In this document: positions 45,601 to 60,600 of the stretch, in pieces
How positions within the stretch are numbered: position 1 is the first letter of the stretch
Layout: every line of letters starts with the position of its first letter
NCBI GenBank assembly: GCA_964017155.1
Contig: OZ024861.1
Location: 14,706,412 to 14,770,411, forward strand
Length of the DNA stretch: 64,000 nt
Source of the DNA: Oasisia sp. SBJ-2009
Lineage: Eukaryota; Annelida; Polychaeta; Sabellida; Siboglinidae
Direction: 5' to 3'
Notes under the pieces: model-generated
What the model was told of the DNA's origin: nothing
The model's database searches: none
Seen by the model: the letters and a program-made list of their open reading frames with translations, nothing else
Translations under genes and position numbers: made by a program

Positions 45601-48600
45601 CACGTCCTACAAAGCGTATTACACTACAGAGTAAATCTAGACTGTATGCGAACGAACGTCTTTTATCGCATGGAATGGCATATAATGCTTCAGATACATC
45701 TTTGCGCAGCCTGCATACAGCCCTCATGGCGTCGCCGTTAACACGTTTTAGAGTTCCAGATCGCAGAGAGTAGATTGCCAACACAATAAAGGGAACTTCT
45801 GTCGTTGAGTGTAGTAGTTTGAAGCTCAGCAGTACGAATGTTAAATTAGATACTGTCCAAACGTCTATTTGCCTAGGCATAGGTGGAAAGCTGCTTGAGA
45901 CTTTGAGACAACTCATCGAAGAGTGGTATGCACCATATACAGTGTACTGTGAATGAGAACAAGAATATGAATATTCTGTTCCATTTCCGACAAGAATTAG
46001 GCACTTGCGCAGAATGCAAGCCAACCTCAATTGCTCCTATGTTTGAAACTTCATTACGAGAGGCGGGGGTAGGGTAGTGTAGTGGTTTTAATACGCGCGG
46101 ACGCAGCAGGCCTGATATATTTGGTCTAAAACTCAATGGAGAGAGTCTGACATTGTTGAATCTAATCGGTGTTATACCCCACGCACATTGACTTGCATCG
46201 TGCATAAAAAGTACCCGAATGTCGCACTGGCCGTCGTACCATAACACAACTGTAGTCCTATGTGTGTGTACCTTATTGCGAAATAGGCTAGCGCAAGTAA
46301 AACATTGAAAGAACGAAGTAAAAGTGGAAGAAAGCGCCTCCCCCCCCCCCAGTTTGCTTAGATCAAAGGCGTCGCCATCTTGAAATTTGACGTCGCCGGG
46401 AACGAAAATGGCGCGTCTGCCGTATCGTCGTGACGTCACGGTATTGTTGTGGCGCGTCTTCCGGTTTGCCGCCATTACTGTGTCGCGCAGCCGAATGCTG
46501 GCGACAGATGCCAGTTTCTTTAGTGTAATCTCGACCGCATCGCGGTGGGATTTGCGTCTTTGACGCCAGTGGGGTGAAGGAATGTGGGCATATGTAAGCA
46601 TTGAGCCTGCTGTTTTCAATTTTGTTAGACACCGTGCACATTGTAACGCTGGTTTATTGTTTTTTCTCAGGTGTCTGCGCCCGGTGAATATACAGCGACA
46701 CGTGGCCGACGACTTCTGGCAGCATTACTGACCGACCAGGCCCGATGATGTGAAGATTGGCGACGCGGAACAGTCATTCGACAGTGGGTGACGCGTTGTT
46801 TTATCAAGTTATTTTATTTATATAACCTGTTGAGTGAGGTAGATGATAATGTAGGCCGATCACTGGGAGAATCAAATCAATGATAGCATGACATCGATAC
46901 ATGTATCACAGCTAGTTCGAGTTGACATTAGTTTTGATGTTGCAGTTCTCACAATCGAAACGTTTTACTCAGACGATTGATCGAGCTATTTTTCACGCTA
47001 TATGATGTATTTCAAGATACACAATGTCAAAATATGATGCAAAATAATGCACATGAAACGAGACTTGTGTAAGAGGTCGAGATCGCACCGCGGAAAGTAT
47101 CTTAACACTGATATGCATAAGCACCATTCGCGCGGCCAATGCCACACACATTATCGCATGTACACATACACCCACTCAATACAGTTGAGTAGATGATTCT
47201 TTGACCGTCATGACAGCAAGCACAACGCATTCATCTCGACTGGAAACAGCATACTTAGGAATCAGCATGCAAAGGCAACCTATACAAGTGCCTCTTTCTT
47301 TGCAATAGTGTAACTCAAGGGTTCGCATTTGACATGTCTTCCTTGAAAGACAAGTGTAGAGATCATTCGATGTTTTGAGACCCATATTTGTTGCAGTCAC
47401 ACATATCTCGGCACGCGGATTTGTATCTAGGTAGTGACGGAGTTCGAATGCATATGTTGATACATTGCCTTGGAAACAATATCATATGGTACAGTGATCA
47501 GTGCCAACAGGTCAGCTCTTTGGCCATGTCATGAGCGCTATGCCGACAAACAGGTAACGCCAAAGGCTAGACATAACAGCGATGGCGAAGAGCCATACGA
47601 GAAAACAAAGGTTGTTCCAAACTACCCAGATAACTACGAAATGATATACCAGACATGCGTGGGGTTCATCACTACTCGCGCGTCGCATTCTCACAGGGTC
47701 TGTGTCGCTCACACGTCGGTCTCAAATAGGACGACCTGAAACCAAAGAGCAGACATGTCGCAAGTTCAATATGAAAACGAAACCACAAAGCAGCTAACAG
47801 GCAATGGTCGCATCATATAATCATTGATGTTGAGCTAGCTACATACATTGCACGTCCTACAAAGCGTATTACACTACAGAGTAAATCTAGACTGTATGCG
47901 AACGAACGTCTTTTATCGCATGGAATGGCATATAATGCTTCAGATACATCTTTGCGCAGCCTGCATACAGCCCTCATGGCGTCGCCGTTAACACGTTTTA
48001 GAGTTCCAGATCGCAGAGAGTAGATTGCCAACACAATAAAGGGAACTTCTGTCGTTGAGTGTAGTAGTTTGAAGCTCAGCAGTACGAATGTTAAATTAGA
48101 TACTGTCCAAACGTCTATTTGCCTAGGCATAGGTGGAAAGCTGCTTGAGACTTTGAGACAACTCATCGAAGAGTGGTATGCACCATATACAGTGTACTGT
48201 GAATGAGAACAAGAATATGAATATTCTGTTCCATTTCCGACAAGAATTAGGCACTTGCGCAGAATGCAAGCCAACCTCAATTGCTCCTATGTTTGAAACT
48301 TCATTACGAGAGGCGGGGGTAGGGTAGTGTAGTGGTTTTAATACGCGCGGACGCAGCAGGCCTGATATATTTGGTCTAAAACTCAATGGAGAGAGTCTGA
48401 CATTGTTGAATCTAATCGGTGTTATACCCCACGCACATTGACTTGCATCGTGCATAAAAAGTACCCGAATGTCGCACTGGCCGTCGTACCATAACACAAC
48501 TGTAGTCCTATGTGTGTGTACCTTATTGCGAAATAGGCTAGCGCAAGTAAAACATTGAAAGAACGAAGTAAAAGTGGAAGAAAGCGCCTCCCCCCCCCCC

Positions 48601-51600
48601 AGTTTGCTTAGATCAAAGGCGTCGCCATCTTGAAATTTGACGTCGCCGGGAACGAAAATGGCGCGTCTGCCGTATCGTCGTGACGTCACGGTATTGTTGT
48701 GGCGCGTCTTCCGGTTTGCCGCCATTACTGTGTCGCGCAGCCGAATGCTGGCGACAGATGCCAGTTTCTTTAGTGTAATCTCGACCGCATCGCGGTGGGA
48801 TTTGCGTCTTTGACGCCAGTGGGGTGAAGGAATGTGGGCATATGTAAGCATTGAGCCTGCTGTTTTCAATTTTGTTAGACACCGTGCACATTGTAACGCT
48901 GGTTTATTGTTTTTTCTCAGGTGTCTGCGCCCGGTGAATATACAGCGACACGTGGCCGACGACTTCTGGCAGCATTACTGACCGACCAGGCCCGATGATG
49001 TGAAGATTGGCGACGCGGAACAGTCATTCGACAGTGGGTGACGCGTTGTTTTATCAAGTTATTTTATTTATATAACCTGTTGAGTGAGGTAGATGATAAT
49101 GTAGGCCGATCACTGGGAGAATCAAATCAATGATAGCATGACATCGATACATGTATCACAGCTAGTTCGAGTTGACATTAGTTTTGATGTTGCAGTTCTC
49201 ACAATCGAAACGTTTTACTCAGACGATTGATCGAGCTATTTTTCACGCTATATGATGTATTTCAAGATACACAATGTCAAAATATGATGCAAAATAATGC
49301 ACATGAAACGAGACTTGTGTAAGAGGTCGAGATCGCACCGCGGAAAGTATCTTAACACTGATATGCATAAGCACCATTCGCGCGGCCAATGCCACACACA
49401 TTATCGCATGTACACATACACCCACTCAATACAGTTGAGTAGATGATTCTTTGACCGTCATGACAGCAAGCACAACGCATTCATCTCGACTGGAAACAGC
49501 ATACTTAGGAATCAGCATGCAAAGGCAACCTATACAAGTGCCTCTTTCTTTGCAATAGTGTAACTCAAGGGTTCGCATTTGACATGTCTTCCTTGAAAGA
49601 CAAGTGTAGAGATCATTCGATGTTTTGAGACCCATATTTGTTGCAGTCACACATATCTCGGCACGCGGATTTGTATCTAGGTAGTGACGGAGTTCGAATG
49701 CATATGTTGATACATTGCCTTGGAAACAATATCATATGGTACAGTGATCAGTGCCAACAGGTCAGCTCTTTGGCCATGTCATGAGCGCTATGCCGACAAA
49801 CAGGTAACGCCAAAGGCTAGACATAACAGCGATGGCGAAGAGCCATACGAGAAAACAAAGGTTGTTCCAAACTACCCAGATAACTACGAAATGATATACC
49901 AGACATGCGTGGGGTTCATCACTACTCGCGCGTCGCATTCTCACAGGGTCTGTGTCGCTCACACGTCGGTCTCAAATAGGACGACCTGAAACCAAAGAGC
50001 AGACATGTCGCAAGTTCAATATGAAAACGAAACCACAAAGCAGCTAACAGGCAATGGTCGCATCATATAATCATTGATGTTGAGCTAGCTACATACATTG
50101 CACGTCCTACAAAGCGTATTACACTACAGAGTAAATCTAGACTGTATGCGAACGAACGTCTTTTATCGCATGGAATGGCATATAATGCTTCAGATACATC
50201 TTTGCGCAGCCTGCATACAGCCCTCATGGCGTCGCCGTTAACACGTTTTAGAGTTCCAGATCGCAGAGAGTAGATTGCCAACACAATAAAGGGAACTTCT
50301 GTCGTTGAGTGTAGTAGTTTGAAGCTCAGCAGTACGAATGTTAAATTAGATACTGTCCAAACGTCTATTTGCCTAGGCATAGGTGGAAAGCTGCTTGAGA
50401 CTTTGAGACAACTCATCGAAGAGTGGTATGCACCATATACAGTGTACTGTGAATGAGAACAAGAATATGAATATTCTGTTCCATTTCCGACAAGAATTAG
50501 GCACTTGCGCAGAATGCAAGCCAACCTCAATTGCTCCTATGTTTGAAACTTCATTACGAGAGGCGGGGGTAGGGTAGTGTAGTGGTTTTAATACGCGCGG
50601 ACGCAGCAGGCCTGATATATTTGGTCTAAAACTCAATGGAGAGAGTCTGACATTGTTGAATCTAATCGGTGTTATACCCCACGCACATTGACTTGCATCG
50701 TGCATAAAAAGTACCCGAATGTCGCACTGGCCGTCGTACCATAACACAACTGTAGTCCTATGTGTGTGTACCTTATTGCGAAATAGGCTAGCGCAAGTAA
50801 AACATTGAAAGAACGAAGTAAAAGTGGAAGAAAGCGCCTCCCCCCCCCCCAGTTTGCTTAGATCAAAGGCGTCGCCATCTTGAAATTTGACGTCGCCGGG
50901 AACGAAAATGGCGCGTCTGCCGTATCGTCGTGACGTCACGGTATTGTTGTGGCGCGTCTTCCGGTTTGCCGCCATTACTGTGTCGCGCAGCCGAATGCTG
51001 GCGACAGATGCCAGTTTCTTTAGTGTAATCTCGACCGCATCGCGGTGGGATTTGCGTCTTTGACGCCAGTGGGGTGAAGGAATGTGGGCATATGTAAGCA
51101 TTGAGCCTGCTGTTTTCAATTTTGTTAGACACCGTGCACATTGTAACGCTGGTTTATTGTTTTTTCTCAGGTGTCTGCGCCCGGTGAATATACAGCGACA
51201 CGTGGCCGACGACTTCTGGCAGCATTACTGACCGACCAGGCCCGATGATGTGAAGATTGGCGACGCGGAACAGTCATTCGACAGTGGGTGACGCGTTGTT
51301 TTATCAAGTTATTTTATTTATATAACCTGTTGAGTGAGGTAGATGATAATGTAGGCCGATCACTGGGAGAATCAAATCAATGATAGCATGACATCGATAC
51401 ATGTATCACAGCTAGTTCGAGTTGACATTAGTTTTGATGTTGCAGTTCTCACAATCGAAACGTTTTACTCAGACGATTGATCGAGCTATTTTTCACGCTA
51501 TATGATGTATTTCAAGATACACAATGTCAAAATATGATGCAAAATAATGCACATGAAACGAGACTTGTGTAAGAGGTCGAGATCGCACCGCGGAAAGTAT

Positions 51601-54600
51601 CTTAACACTGATATGCATAAGCACCATTCGCGCGGCCAATGCCACACACATTATCGCATGTACACATACACCCACTCAATACAGTTGAGTAGATGATTCT
51701 TTGACCGTCATGACAGCAAGCACAACGCATTCATCTCGACTGGAAACAGCATACTTAGGAATCAGCATGCAAAGGCAACCTATACAAGTGCCTCTTTCTT
51801 TGCAATAGTGTAACTCAAGGGTTCGCATTTGACATGTCTTCCTTGAAAGACAAGTGTAGAGATCATTCGATGTTTTGAGACCCATATTTGTTGCAGTCAC
51901 ACATATCTCGGCACGCGGATTTGTATCTAGGTAGTGACGGAGTTCGAATGCATATGTTGATACATTGCCTTGGAAACAATATCATATGCTACAGTGATCA
52001 GTGCCAACAGGTCAGCTCTTTGGCCATGTCATGAGCGCTATGCCGACAAACAGGTAACGCCAAAGGCTAGACATAACAGCGATGGCGAAGAGCCATACGA
52101 GAAAACAAAGGTTGTTCCAAACTACCCAGATAACTACGAAATGATATACCAGACATGCGTGGGGTTCATCACTACTCGCGCGTCGCATTCTCACAGGGTC
52201 TGTGTCGCTCACACGTCGGTCTCAAATAGGACGACCTGAAACCAAAGAGCAGACATGTCGCAAGTTCAATATGAAAACGAAACCACAAAGCAGCTAACAG
52301 GCAATGGTCGCATCATATAATCATTGATGTTGAGCTAGCTACATACATTGCACGTCCTACAAAGCGTATTACACTACAGAGTAAATCTAGACTGTATGCG
52401 AACGAACGTCTTTTATCGCATGGAATGGCATATAATGCTTCAGATACATCTTTGCGCAGCCTGCATACAGCCCTCATGGCGTCGCCGTTAACACGTTTTA
52501 GAGTTCCAGATCGCAGAGAGTAGATTGCCAACACAATAAAGGGAACTTCTGTCGTTGAGTGTAGTAGTTTGAAGCTCAGCAGTACGAATGTTAAATTAGA
52601 TACTGTCCAAACGTCTATTTGCCTAGGCATAGGTGGAAAGCTGCTTGAGACTTTGAGACAACTCATCGAAGAGTGGTATGCACCATATACAGTGTACTGT
52701 GAATGAGAACAAGAATATGAATATTCTGTTCCATTTCCGACAAGAATTAGGCACTTGCGCAGAATGCAAGCCAACCTCAATTGCTCCTATGTTTGAAACT
52801 TCATTACGAGAGGCGGGGGTAGGGTAGTGTAGTGGTTTTAATACGCGCGGACGCAGCAGGCCTGATATATTTGGTCTAAAACTCAATGGAGAGAGTCTGA
52901 CATTGTTGAATCTAATCGGTGTTATACCCCACGCACATTGACTTGCATCGTGCATAAAAAGTACCCGAATGTCGCACTGGCCGTCGTACCATAACACAAC
53001 TGTAGTCCTATGTGTGTGTACCTTATTGCGAAATAGGCTAGCGCAAGTAAAACATTGAAAGAACGAAGTAAAAGTGGAAGAAAGCGCCTCCCCCCCCCCC
53101 AGTTTGCTTAGATCAAAGGCGTCGCCATCTTGAAATTTGACGTCGCCGGGAACGAAAATGGCGCGTCTGCCGTATCGTCGTGACGTCACGGTATTGTTGT
53201 GGCGCGTCTTCCGGTTTGCCGCCATTACTGTGTCGCGCAGCCGAATGCTGGCGACAGATGCCAGTTTCTTTAGTGTAATCTCGACCGCATCGCGGTGGGA
53301 TTTGCGTCTTTGACGCCAGTGGGGTGAAGGAATGTGGGCATATGTAAGCATTGAGCCTGCTGTTTTCAATTTTGTTAGACACCGTGCACATTGTAACGCT
53401 GGTTTATTGTTTTTTCTCAGGTGTCTGCGCCCGGTGAATATACAGCGACACGTGGCCGACGACTTCTGGCAGCATTACTGACCGACCAGGCCCGATGATG
53501 TGAAGATTGGCGACGCGGAACAGTCATTCGACAGTGGGTGACGCGTTGTTTTATCAAGTTATTTTATTTATATAACCTGTTGAGTGAGGTAGATGATAAT
53601 GTAGGCCGATCACTGGGAGAATCAAATCAATGATAGCATGACATCGATACATGTATCACAGCTAGTTCGAGTTGACATTAGTTTTGATGTTGCAGTTCTC
53701 ACAATCGAAACGTTTTACTCAGACGATTGATCGAGCTATTTTTCACGCTATATGATGTATTTCAAGATACACAATGTCAAAATATGATGCAAAATAATGC
53801 ACATGAAACGAGACTTGTGTAAGAGGTCGAGATCGCACCGCGGAAAGTATCTTAACACTGATATGCATAAGCACCATTCGCGCGGCCAATGCCACACACA
53901 TTATCGCATGTACACATACACCCACTCAATACAGTTGAGTAGATGATTCTTTGACCGTCATGACAGCAAGCACAACGCATTCATCTCGACTGGAAACAGC
54001 ATACTTAGGAATCAGCATGCAAAGGCAACCTATACAAGTGCCTCTTTCTTTGCAATAGTGTAACTCAAGGGTTCGCATTTGACATGTCTTCCTTGAAAGA
54101 CAAGTGTAGAGATCATTCGATGTTTTGAGACCCATATTTGTTGCAGTCACACATATCTCGGCACGCGGATTTGTATCTAGGTAGTGACGGAGTTCGAATG
54201 CATATGTTGATACATTGCCTTGGAAACAATATCATATGGTACAGTGATCAGTGCCAACAGGTCAGCTCTTTGGCCATGTCATGAGCGCTATGCCGACAAA
54301 CAGGTAACGCCAAAGGCTAGACATAACAGCGATGGCGAAGAGCCATACGAGAAAACAAAGGTTGTTCCAAACTACCCAGATAACTACGAAATGATATACC
54401 AGACATGCGTGGGGTTCATCACTACTCGCGCGTCGCATTCTCACAGGGTCTGTGTCGCTCACACGTCGGTCTCAAATAGGACGACCTGAAACCAAAGAGC
54501 AGACATGTCGCAAGTTCAATATGAAAACGAAACCACAAAGCAGCTAACAGGCAATGGTCGCATCATATAATCATTGATGTTGAGCTAGCTACATACATTG

Positions 54601-57600
54601 CACGTCCTACAAAGCGTATTACACTACAGAGTAAATCTAGACTGTATGCGAACGAACGTCTTTTATCGCATGGAATGGCATATAATGCTTCAGATACATC
54701 TTTGCGCAGCCTGCATACAGCCCTCATGGCGTCGCCGTTAACACGTTTTAGAGTTCCAGATCGCAGAGAGTAGATTGCCAACACAATAAAGGGAACTTCT
54801 GTCGTTGAGTGTAGTAGTTTGAAGCTCAGCAGTACGAATGTTAAATTAGATACTGTCCAAACGTCTATTTGCCTAGGCATAGGTGGAAAGCTGCTTGAGA
54901 CTTTGAGACAACTCATCGAAGAGTGGTATGCACCATATACAGTGTACTGTGAATGAGAACAAGAATATGAATATTCTGTTCCATTTCCGACAAGAATTAG
55001 GCACTTGCGCAGAATGCAAGCCAACCTCAATTGCTCCTATGTTTGAAACTTCATTACGAGAGGCGGGGGTAGGGTAGTGTAGTGGTTTTAATACGCGCGG
55101 ACGCAGCAGGCCTGATATATTTGGTCTAAAACTCAATGGAGAGAGTCTGACATTGTTGAATCTAATCGGTGTTATACCCCACGCACATTGACTTGCATCG
55201 TGCATAAAAAGTACCCGAATGTCGCACTGGCCGTCGTACCATAACACAACTGTAGTCCTATGTGTGTGTACCTTATTGCGAAATAGGCTAGCGCAAGTAA
55301 AACATTGAAAGAACGAAGTAAAAGTGGAAGAAAGCGCCTCCCCCCCCCCCAGTTTGCTTAGATCAAAGGCGTCGCCATCTTGAAATTTGACGTCGCCGGG
55401 AACGAAAATGGCGCGTCTGCCGTATCGTCGTGACGTCACGGTATTGTTGTGGCGCGTCTTCCGGTTTGCCGCCATTACTGTGTCGCGCAGCCGAATGCTG
55501 GCGACAGATGCCAGTTTCTTTAGTGTAATCTCGACCGCATCGCGGTGGGATTTGCGTCTTTGACGCCAGTGGGGTGAAGGAATGTGGGCATATGTAAGCA
55601 TTGAGCCTGCTGTTTTCAATTTTGTTAGACACCGTGCACATTGTAACGCTGGTTTATTGTTTTTTCTCAGGTGTCTGCGCCCGGTGAATATACAGCGACA
55701 CGTGGCCGACGACTTCTGGCAGCATTACTGACCGACCAGGCCCGATGATGTGAAGATTGGCGACGCGGAACAGTCATTCGACAGTGGGTGACGCGTTGTT
55801 TTATCAAGTTATTTTATTTATATAACCTGTTGAGTGAGGTAGATGATAATGTAGGCCGATCACTGGGAGAATCAAATCAATGATAGCATGACATCGATAC
55901 ATGTATCACAGCTAGTTCGAGTTGACATTAGTTTTGATGTTGCAGTTCTCACAATCGAAACGTTTTACTCAGACGATTGATCGAGCTATTTTTCACGCTA
56001 TATGATGTATTTCAAGATACACAATGTCAAAATATGATGCAAAATAATGCACATGAAACGAGACTTGTGTAAGAGGTCGAGATCGCACCGCGGAAAGTAT
56101 CTTAACACTGATATGCATAAGCACCATTCGCGCGGCCAATGCCACACACATTATCGCATGTACACATACACCCACTCAATACAGTTGAGTAGATGATTCT
56201 TTGACCGTCATGACAGCAAGCACAACGCATTCATCTCGACTGGAAACAGCATACTTAGGAATCAGCATGCAAAGGCAACCTATACAAGTGCCTCTTTCTT
56301 TGCAATAGTGTAACTCAAGGGTTCGCATTTGACATGTCTTCCTTGAAAGACAAGTGTAGAGATCATTCGATGTTTTGAGACCCATATTTGTTGCAGTCAC
56401 ACATATCTCGGCACGCGGATTTGTATCTAGGTAGTGACGGAGTTCGAATGCATATGTTGATACATTGCCTTGGAAACAATATCATATGGTACAGTGATCA
56501 GTGCCAACAGGTCAGCTCTTTGGCCATGTCATGAGCGCTATGCCGACAAACAGGTAACGCCAAAGGCTAGACATAACAGCGATGGCGAAGAGCCATACGA
56601 GAAAACAAAGGTTGTTCCAAACTACCCAGATAACTACGAAATGATATACCAGACATGCGTGGGGTTCATCACTACTCGCGCGTCGCATTCTCACAGGGTC
56701 TGTGTCGCTCACACGTCGGTCTCAAATAGGACGACCTGAAACCAAAGAGCAGACATGTCGCAAGTTCAATATGAAAACGAAACCACAAAGCAGCTAACAG
56801 GCAATGGTCGCATCATATAATCATTGATGTTGAGCTAGCTACATACATTGCACGTCCTACAAAGCGTATTACACTACAGAGTAAATCTAGACTGTATGCG
56901 AACGAACGTCTTTTATCGCATGGAATGGCATATAATGCTTCAGATACATCTTTGCGCAGCCTGCATACAGCCCTCATGGCGTCGCCGTTAACACGTTTTA
57001 GAGTTCCAGATCGCAGAGAGTAGATTGCCAACACAATAAAGGGAACTTCTGTCGTTGAGTGTAGTAGTTTGAAGCTCAGCAGTACGAATGTTAAATTAGA
57101 TACTGTCCAAACGTCTATTTGCCTAGGCATAGGTGGAAAGCTGCTTGAGACTTTGAGACAACTCATCGAAGAGTGGTATGCACCATATACAGTGTACTGT
57201 GAATGAGAACAAGAATATGAATATTCTGTTCCATTTCCGACAAGAATTAGGCACTTGCGCAGAATGCAAGCCAACCTCAATTGCTCCTATGTTTGAAACT
57301 TCATTACGAGAGGCGGGGGTAGGGTAGTGTAGTGGTTTTAATACGCGCGGACGCAGCAGGCCTGATATATTTGGTCTAAAACTCAATGGAGAGAGTCTGA
57401 CATTGTTGAATCTAATCGGTGTTATACCCCACGCACATTGACTTGCATCGTGCATAAAAAGTACCCGAATGTCGCACTGGCCGTCGTACCATAACACAAC
57501 TGTAGTCCTATGTGTGTGTACCTTATTGCGAAATAGGCTAGCGCAAGTAAAACATTGAAAGAACGAAGTAAAAGTGGAAGAAAGCGCCTCCCCCCCCCCC

Positions 57601-60600
57601 AGTTTGCTTAGATCAAAGGCGTCGCCATCTTGAAATTTGACGTCGCCGGGAACGAAAATGGCGCGTCTGCCGTATCGTCGTGACGTCACGGTATTGTTGT
57701 GGCGCGTCTTCCGGTTTGCCGCCATTACTGTGTCGCGCAGCCGAATGCTGGCGACAGATGCCAGTTTCTTTAGTGTAATCTCGACCGCATCGCGGTGGGA
57801 TTTGCGTCTTTGACGCCAGTGGGGTGAAGGAATGTGGGCATATGTAAGCATTGAGCCTGCTGTTTTCAATTTTGTTAGACACCGTGCACATTGTAACGCT
57901 GGTTTATTGTTTTTTCTCAGGTGTCTGCGCCCGGTGAATATACAGCGACACGTGGCCGACGACTTCTGGCAGCATTACTGACCGACCAGGCCCGATGATG
58001 TGAAGATTGGCGACGCGGAACAGTCATTCGACAGTGGGTGACGCGTTGTTTTATCAAGTTATTTTATTTATATAACCTGTTGAGTGAGGTAGATGATAAT
58101 GTAGGCCGATCACTGGGAGAATCAAATCAATGATAGCATGACATCGATACATGTATCACAGCTAGTTCGAGTTGACATTAGTTTTGATGTTGCAGTTCTC
58201 ACAATCGAAACGTTTTACTCAGACGATTGATCGAGCTATTTTTCACGCTATATGATGTATTTCAAGATACACAATGTCAAAATATGATGCAAAATAATGC
58301 ACATGAAACGAGACTTGTGTAAGAGGTCGAGATCGCACCGCGGAAAGTATCTTAACACTGATATGCATAAGCACCATTCGCGCGGCCAATGCCACACACA
58401 TTATCGCATGTACACATACACCCACTCAATACAGTTGAGTAGATGATTCTTTGACCGTCATGACAGCAAGCACAACGCATTCATCTCGACTGGAAACAGC
58501 ATACTTAGGAATCAGCATGCAAAGGCAACCTATACAAGTGCCTCTTTCTTTGCAATAGTGTAACTCAAGGGTTCGCATTTGACATGTCTTCCTTGAAAGA
58601 CAAGTGTAGAGATCATTCGATGTTTTGAGACCCATATTTGTTGCAGTCACACATATCTCGGCACGCGGATTTGTATCTAGGTAGTGACGGAGTTCGAATG
58701 CATATGTTGATACATTGCCTTGGAAACAATATCATATGGTACAGTGATCAGTGCCAACAGGTCAGCTCTTTGGCCATGTCATGAGCGCTATGCCGACAAA
58801 CAGGTAACGCCAAAGGCTAGACATAACAGCGATGGCGAAGAGCCATACGAGAAAACAAAGGTTGTTCCAAACTACCCAGATAACTACGAAATGATATACC
58901 AGACATGCGTGGGGTTCATCACTACTCGCGCGTCGCATTCTCACAGGGTCTGTGTCGCTCACACGTCGGTCTCAAATAGGACGACCTGAAACCAAAGAGC
59001 AGACATGTCGCAAGTTCAATATGAAAACGAAACCACAAAGCAGCTAACAGGCAATGGTCGCATCATATAATCATTGATGTTGAGCTAGCTACATACATTG
59101 CACGTCCTACAAAGCGTATTACACTACAGAGTAAATCTAGACTGTATGCGAACGAACGTCTTTTATCGCATGGAATGGCATATAATGCTTCAGATACATC
59201 TTTGCGCAGCCTGCATACAGCCCTCATGGCGTCGCCGTTAACACGTTTTAGAGTTCCAGATCGCAGAGAGTAGATTGCCAACACAATAAAGGGAACTTCT
59301 GTCGTTGAGTGTAGTAGTTTGAAGCTCAGCAGTACGAATGTTAAATTAGATACTGTCCAAACGTCTATTTGCCTAGGCATAGGTGGAAAGCTGCTTGAGA
59401 CTTTGAGACAACTCATCGAAGAGTGGTATGCACCATATACAGTGTACTGTGAATGAGAACAAGAATATGAATATTCTGTTCCATTTCCGACAAGAATTAG
59501 GCACTTGCGCAGAATGCAAGCCAACCTCAATTGCTCCTATGTTTGAAACTTCATTACGAGAGGCGGGGGTAGGGTAGTGTAGTGGTTTTAATACGCGCGG
59601 ACGCAGCAGGCCTGATATATTTGGTCTAAAACTCAATGGAGAGAGTCTGACATTGTTGAATCTAATCGGTGTTATACCCCACGCACATTGACTTGCATCG
59701 TGCATAAAAAGTACCCGAATGTCGCACTGGCCGTCGTACCATAACACAACTGTAGTCCTATGTGTGTGTACCTTATTGCGAAATAGGCTAGCGCAAGTAA
59801 AACATTGAAAGAACGAAGTAAAAGTGGAAGAAAGCGCCTCCCCCCCCCCCAGTTTGCTTAGATCAAAGGCGTCGCCATCTTGAAATTTGACGTCGCCGGG
59901 AACGAAAATGGCGCGTCTGCCGTATCGTCGTGACGTCACGGTATTGTTGTGGCGCGTCTTCCGGTTTGCCGCCATTACTGTGTCGCGCAGCCGAATGCTG
60001 GCGACAGATGCCAGTTTCTTTAGTGTAATCTCGACCGCATCGCGGTGGGATTTGCGTCTTTGACGCCAGTGGGGTGAAGGAATGTGGGCATATGTAAGCA
60101 TTGAGCCTGCTGTTTTCAATTTTGTTAGACACCGTGCACATTGTAACGCTGGTTTATTGTTTTTTCTCAGGTGTCTGCGCCCGGTGAATATACAGCGACA
60201 CGTGGCCGACGACTTCTGGCAGCATTACTGACCGACCAGGCCCGATGATGTGAAGATTGGCGACGCGGAACAGTCATTCGACAGTGGGTGACGCGTTGTT
60301 TTATCAAGTTATTTTATTTATATAACCTGTTGAGTGAGGTAGATGATAATGTAGGCCGATCACTGGGAGAATCAAATCAATGATAGCATGACATCGATAC
60401 ATGTATCACAGCTAGTTCGAGTTGACATTAGTTTTGATGTTGCAGTTCTCACAATCGAAACGTTTTACTCAGACGATTGATCGAGCTATTTTTCACGCTA
60501 TATGATGTATTTCAAGATACACAATGTCAAAATATGATGCAAAATAATGCACATGAAACGAGACTTGTGTAAGAGGTCGAGATCGCACCGCGGAAAGTAT

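Noticed and set aside
31739..51989. Possible nine-unit higher-order repeat, suggested by shared variants nine units apart
   Set aside because: The other private variants (36262, 41293) are not repeated 20250 bp later, so there is no nine-unit duplication.
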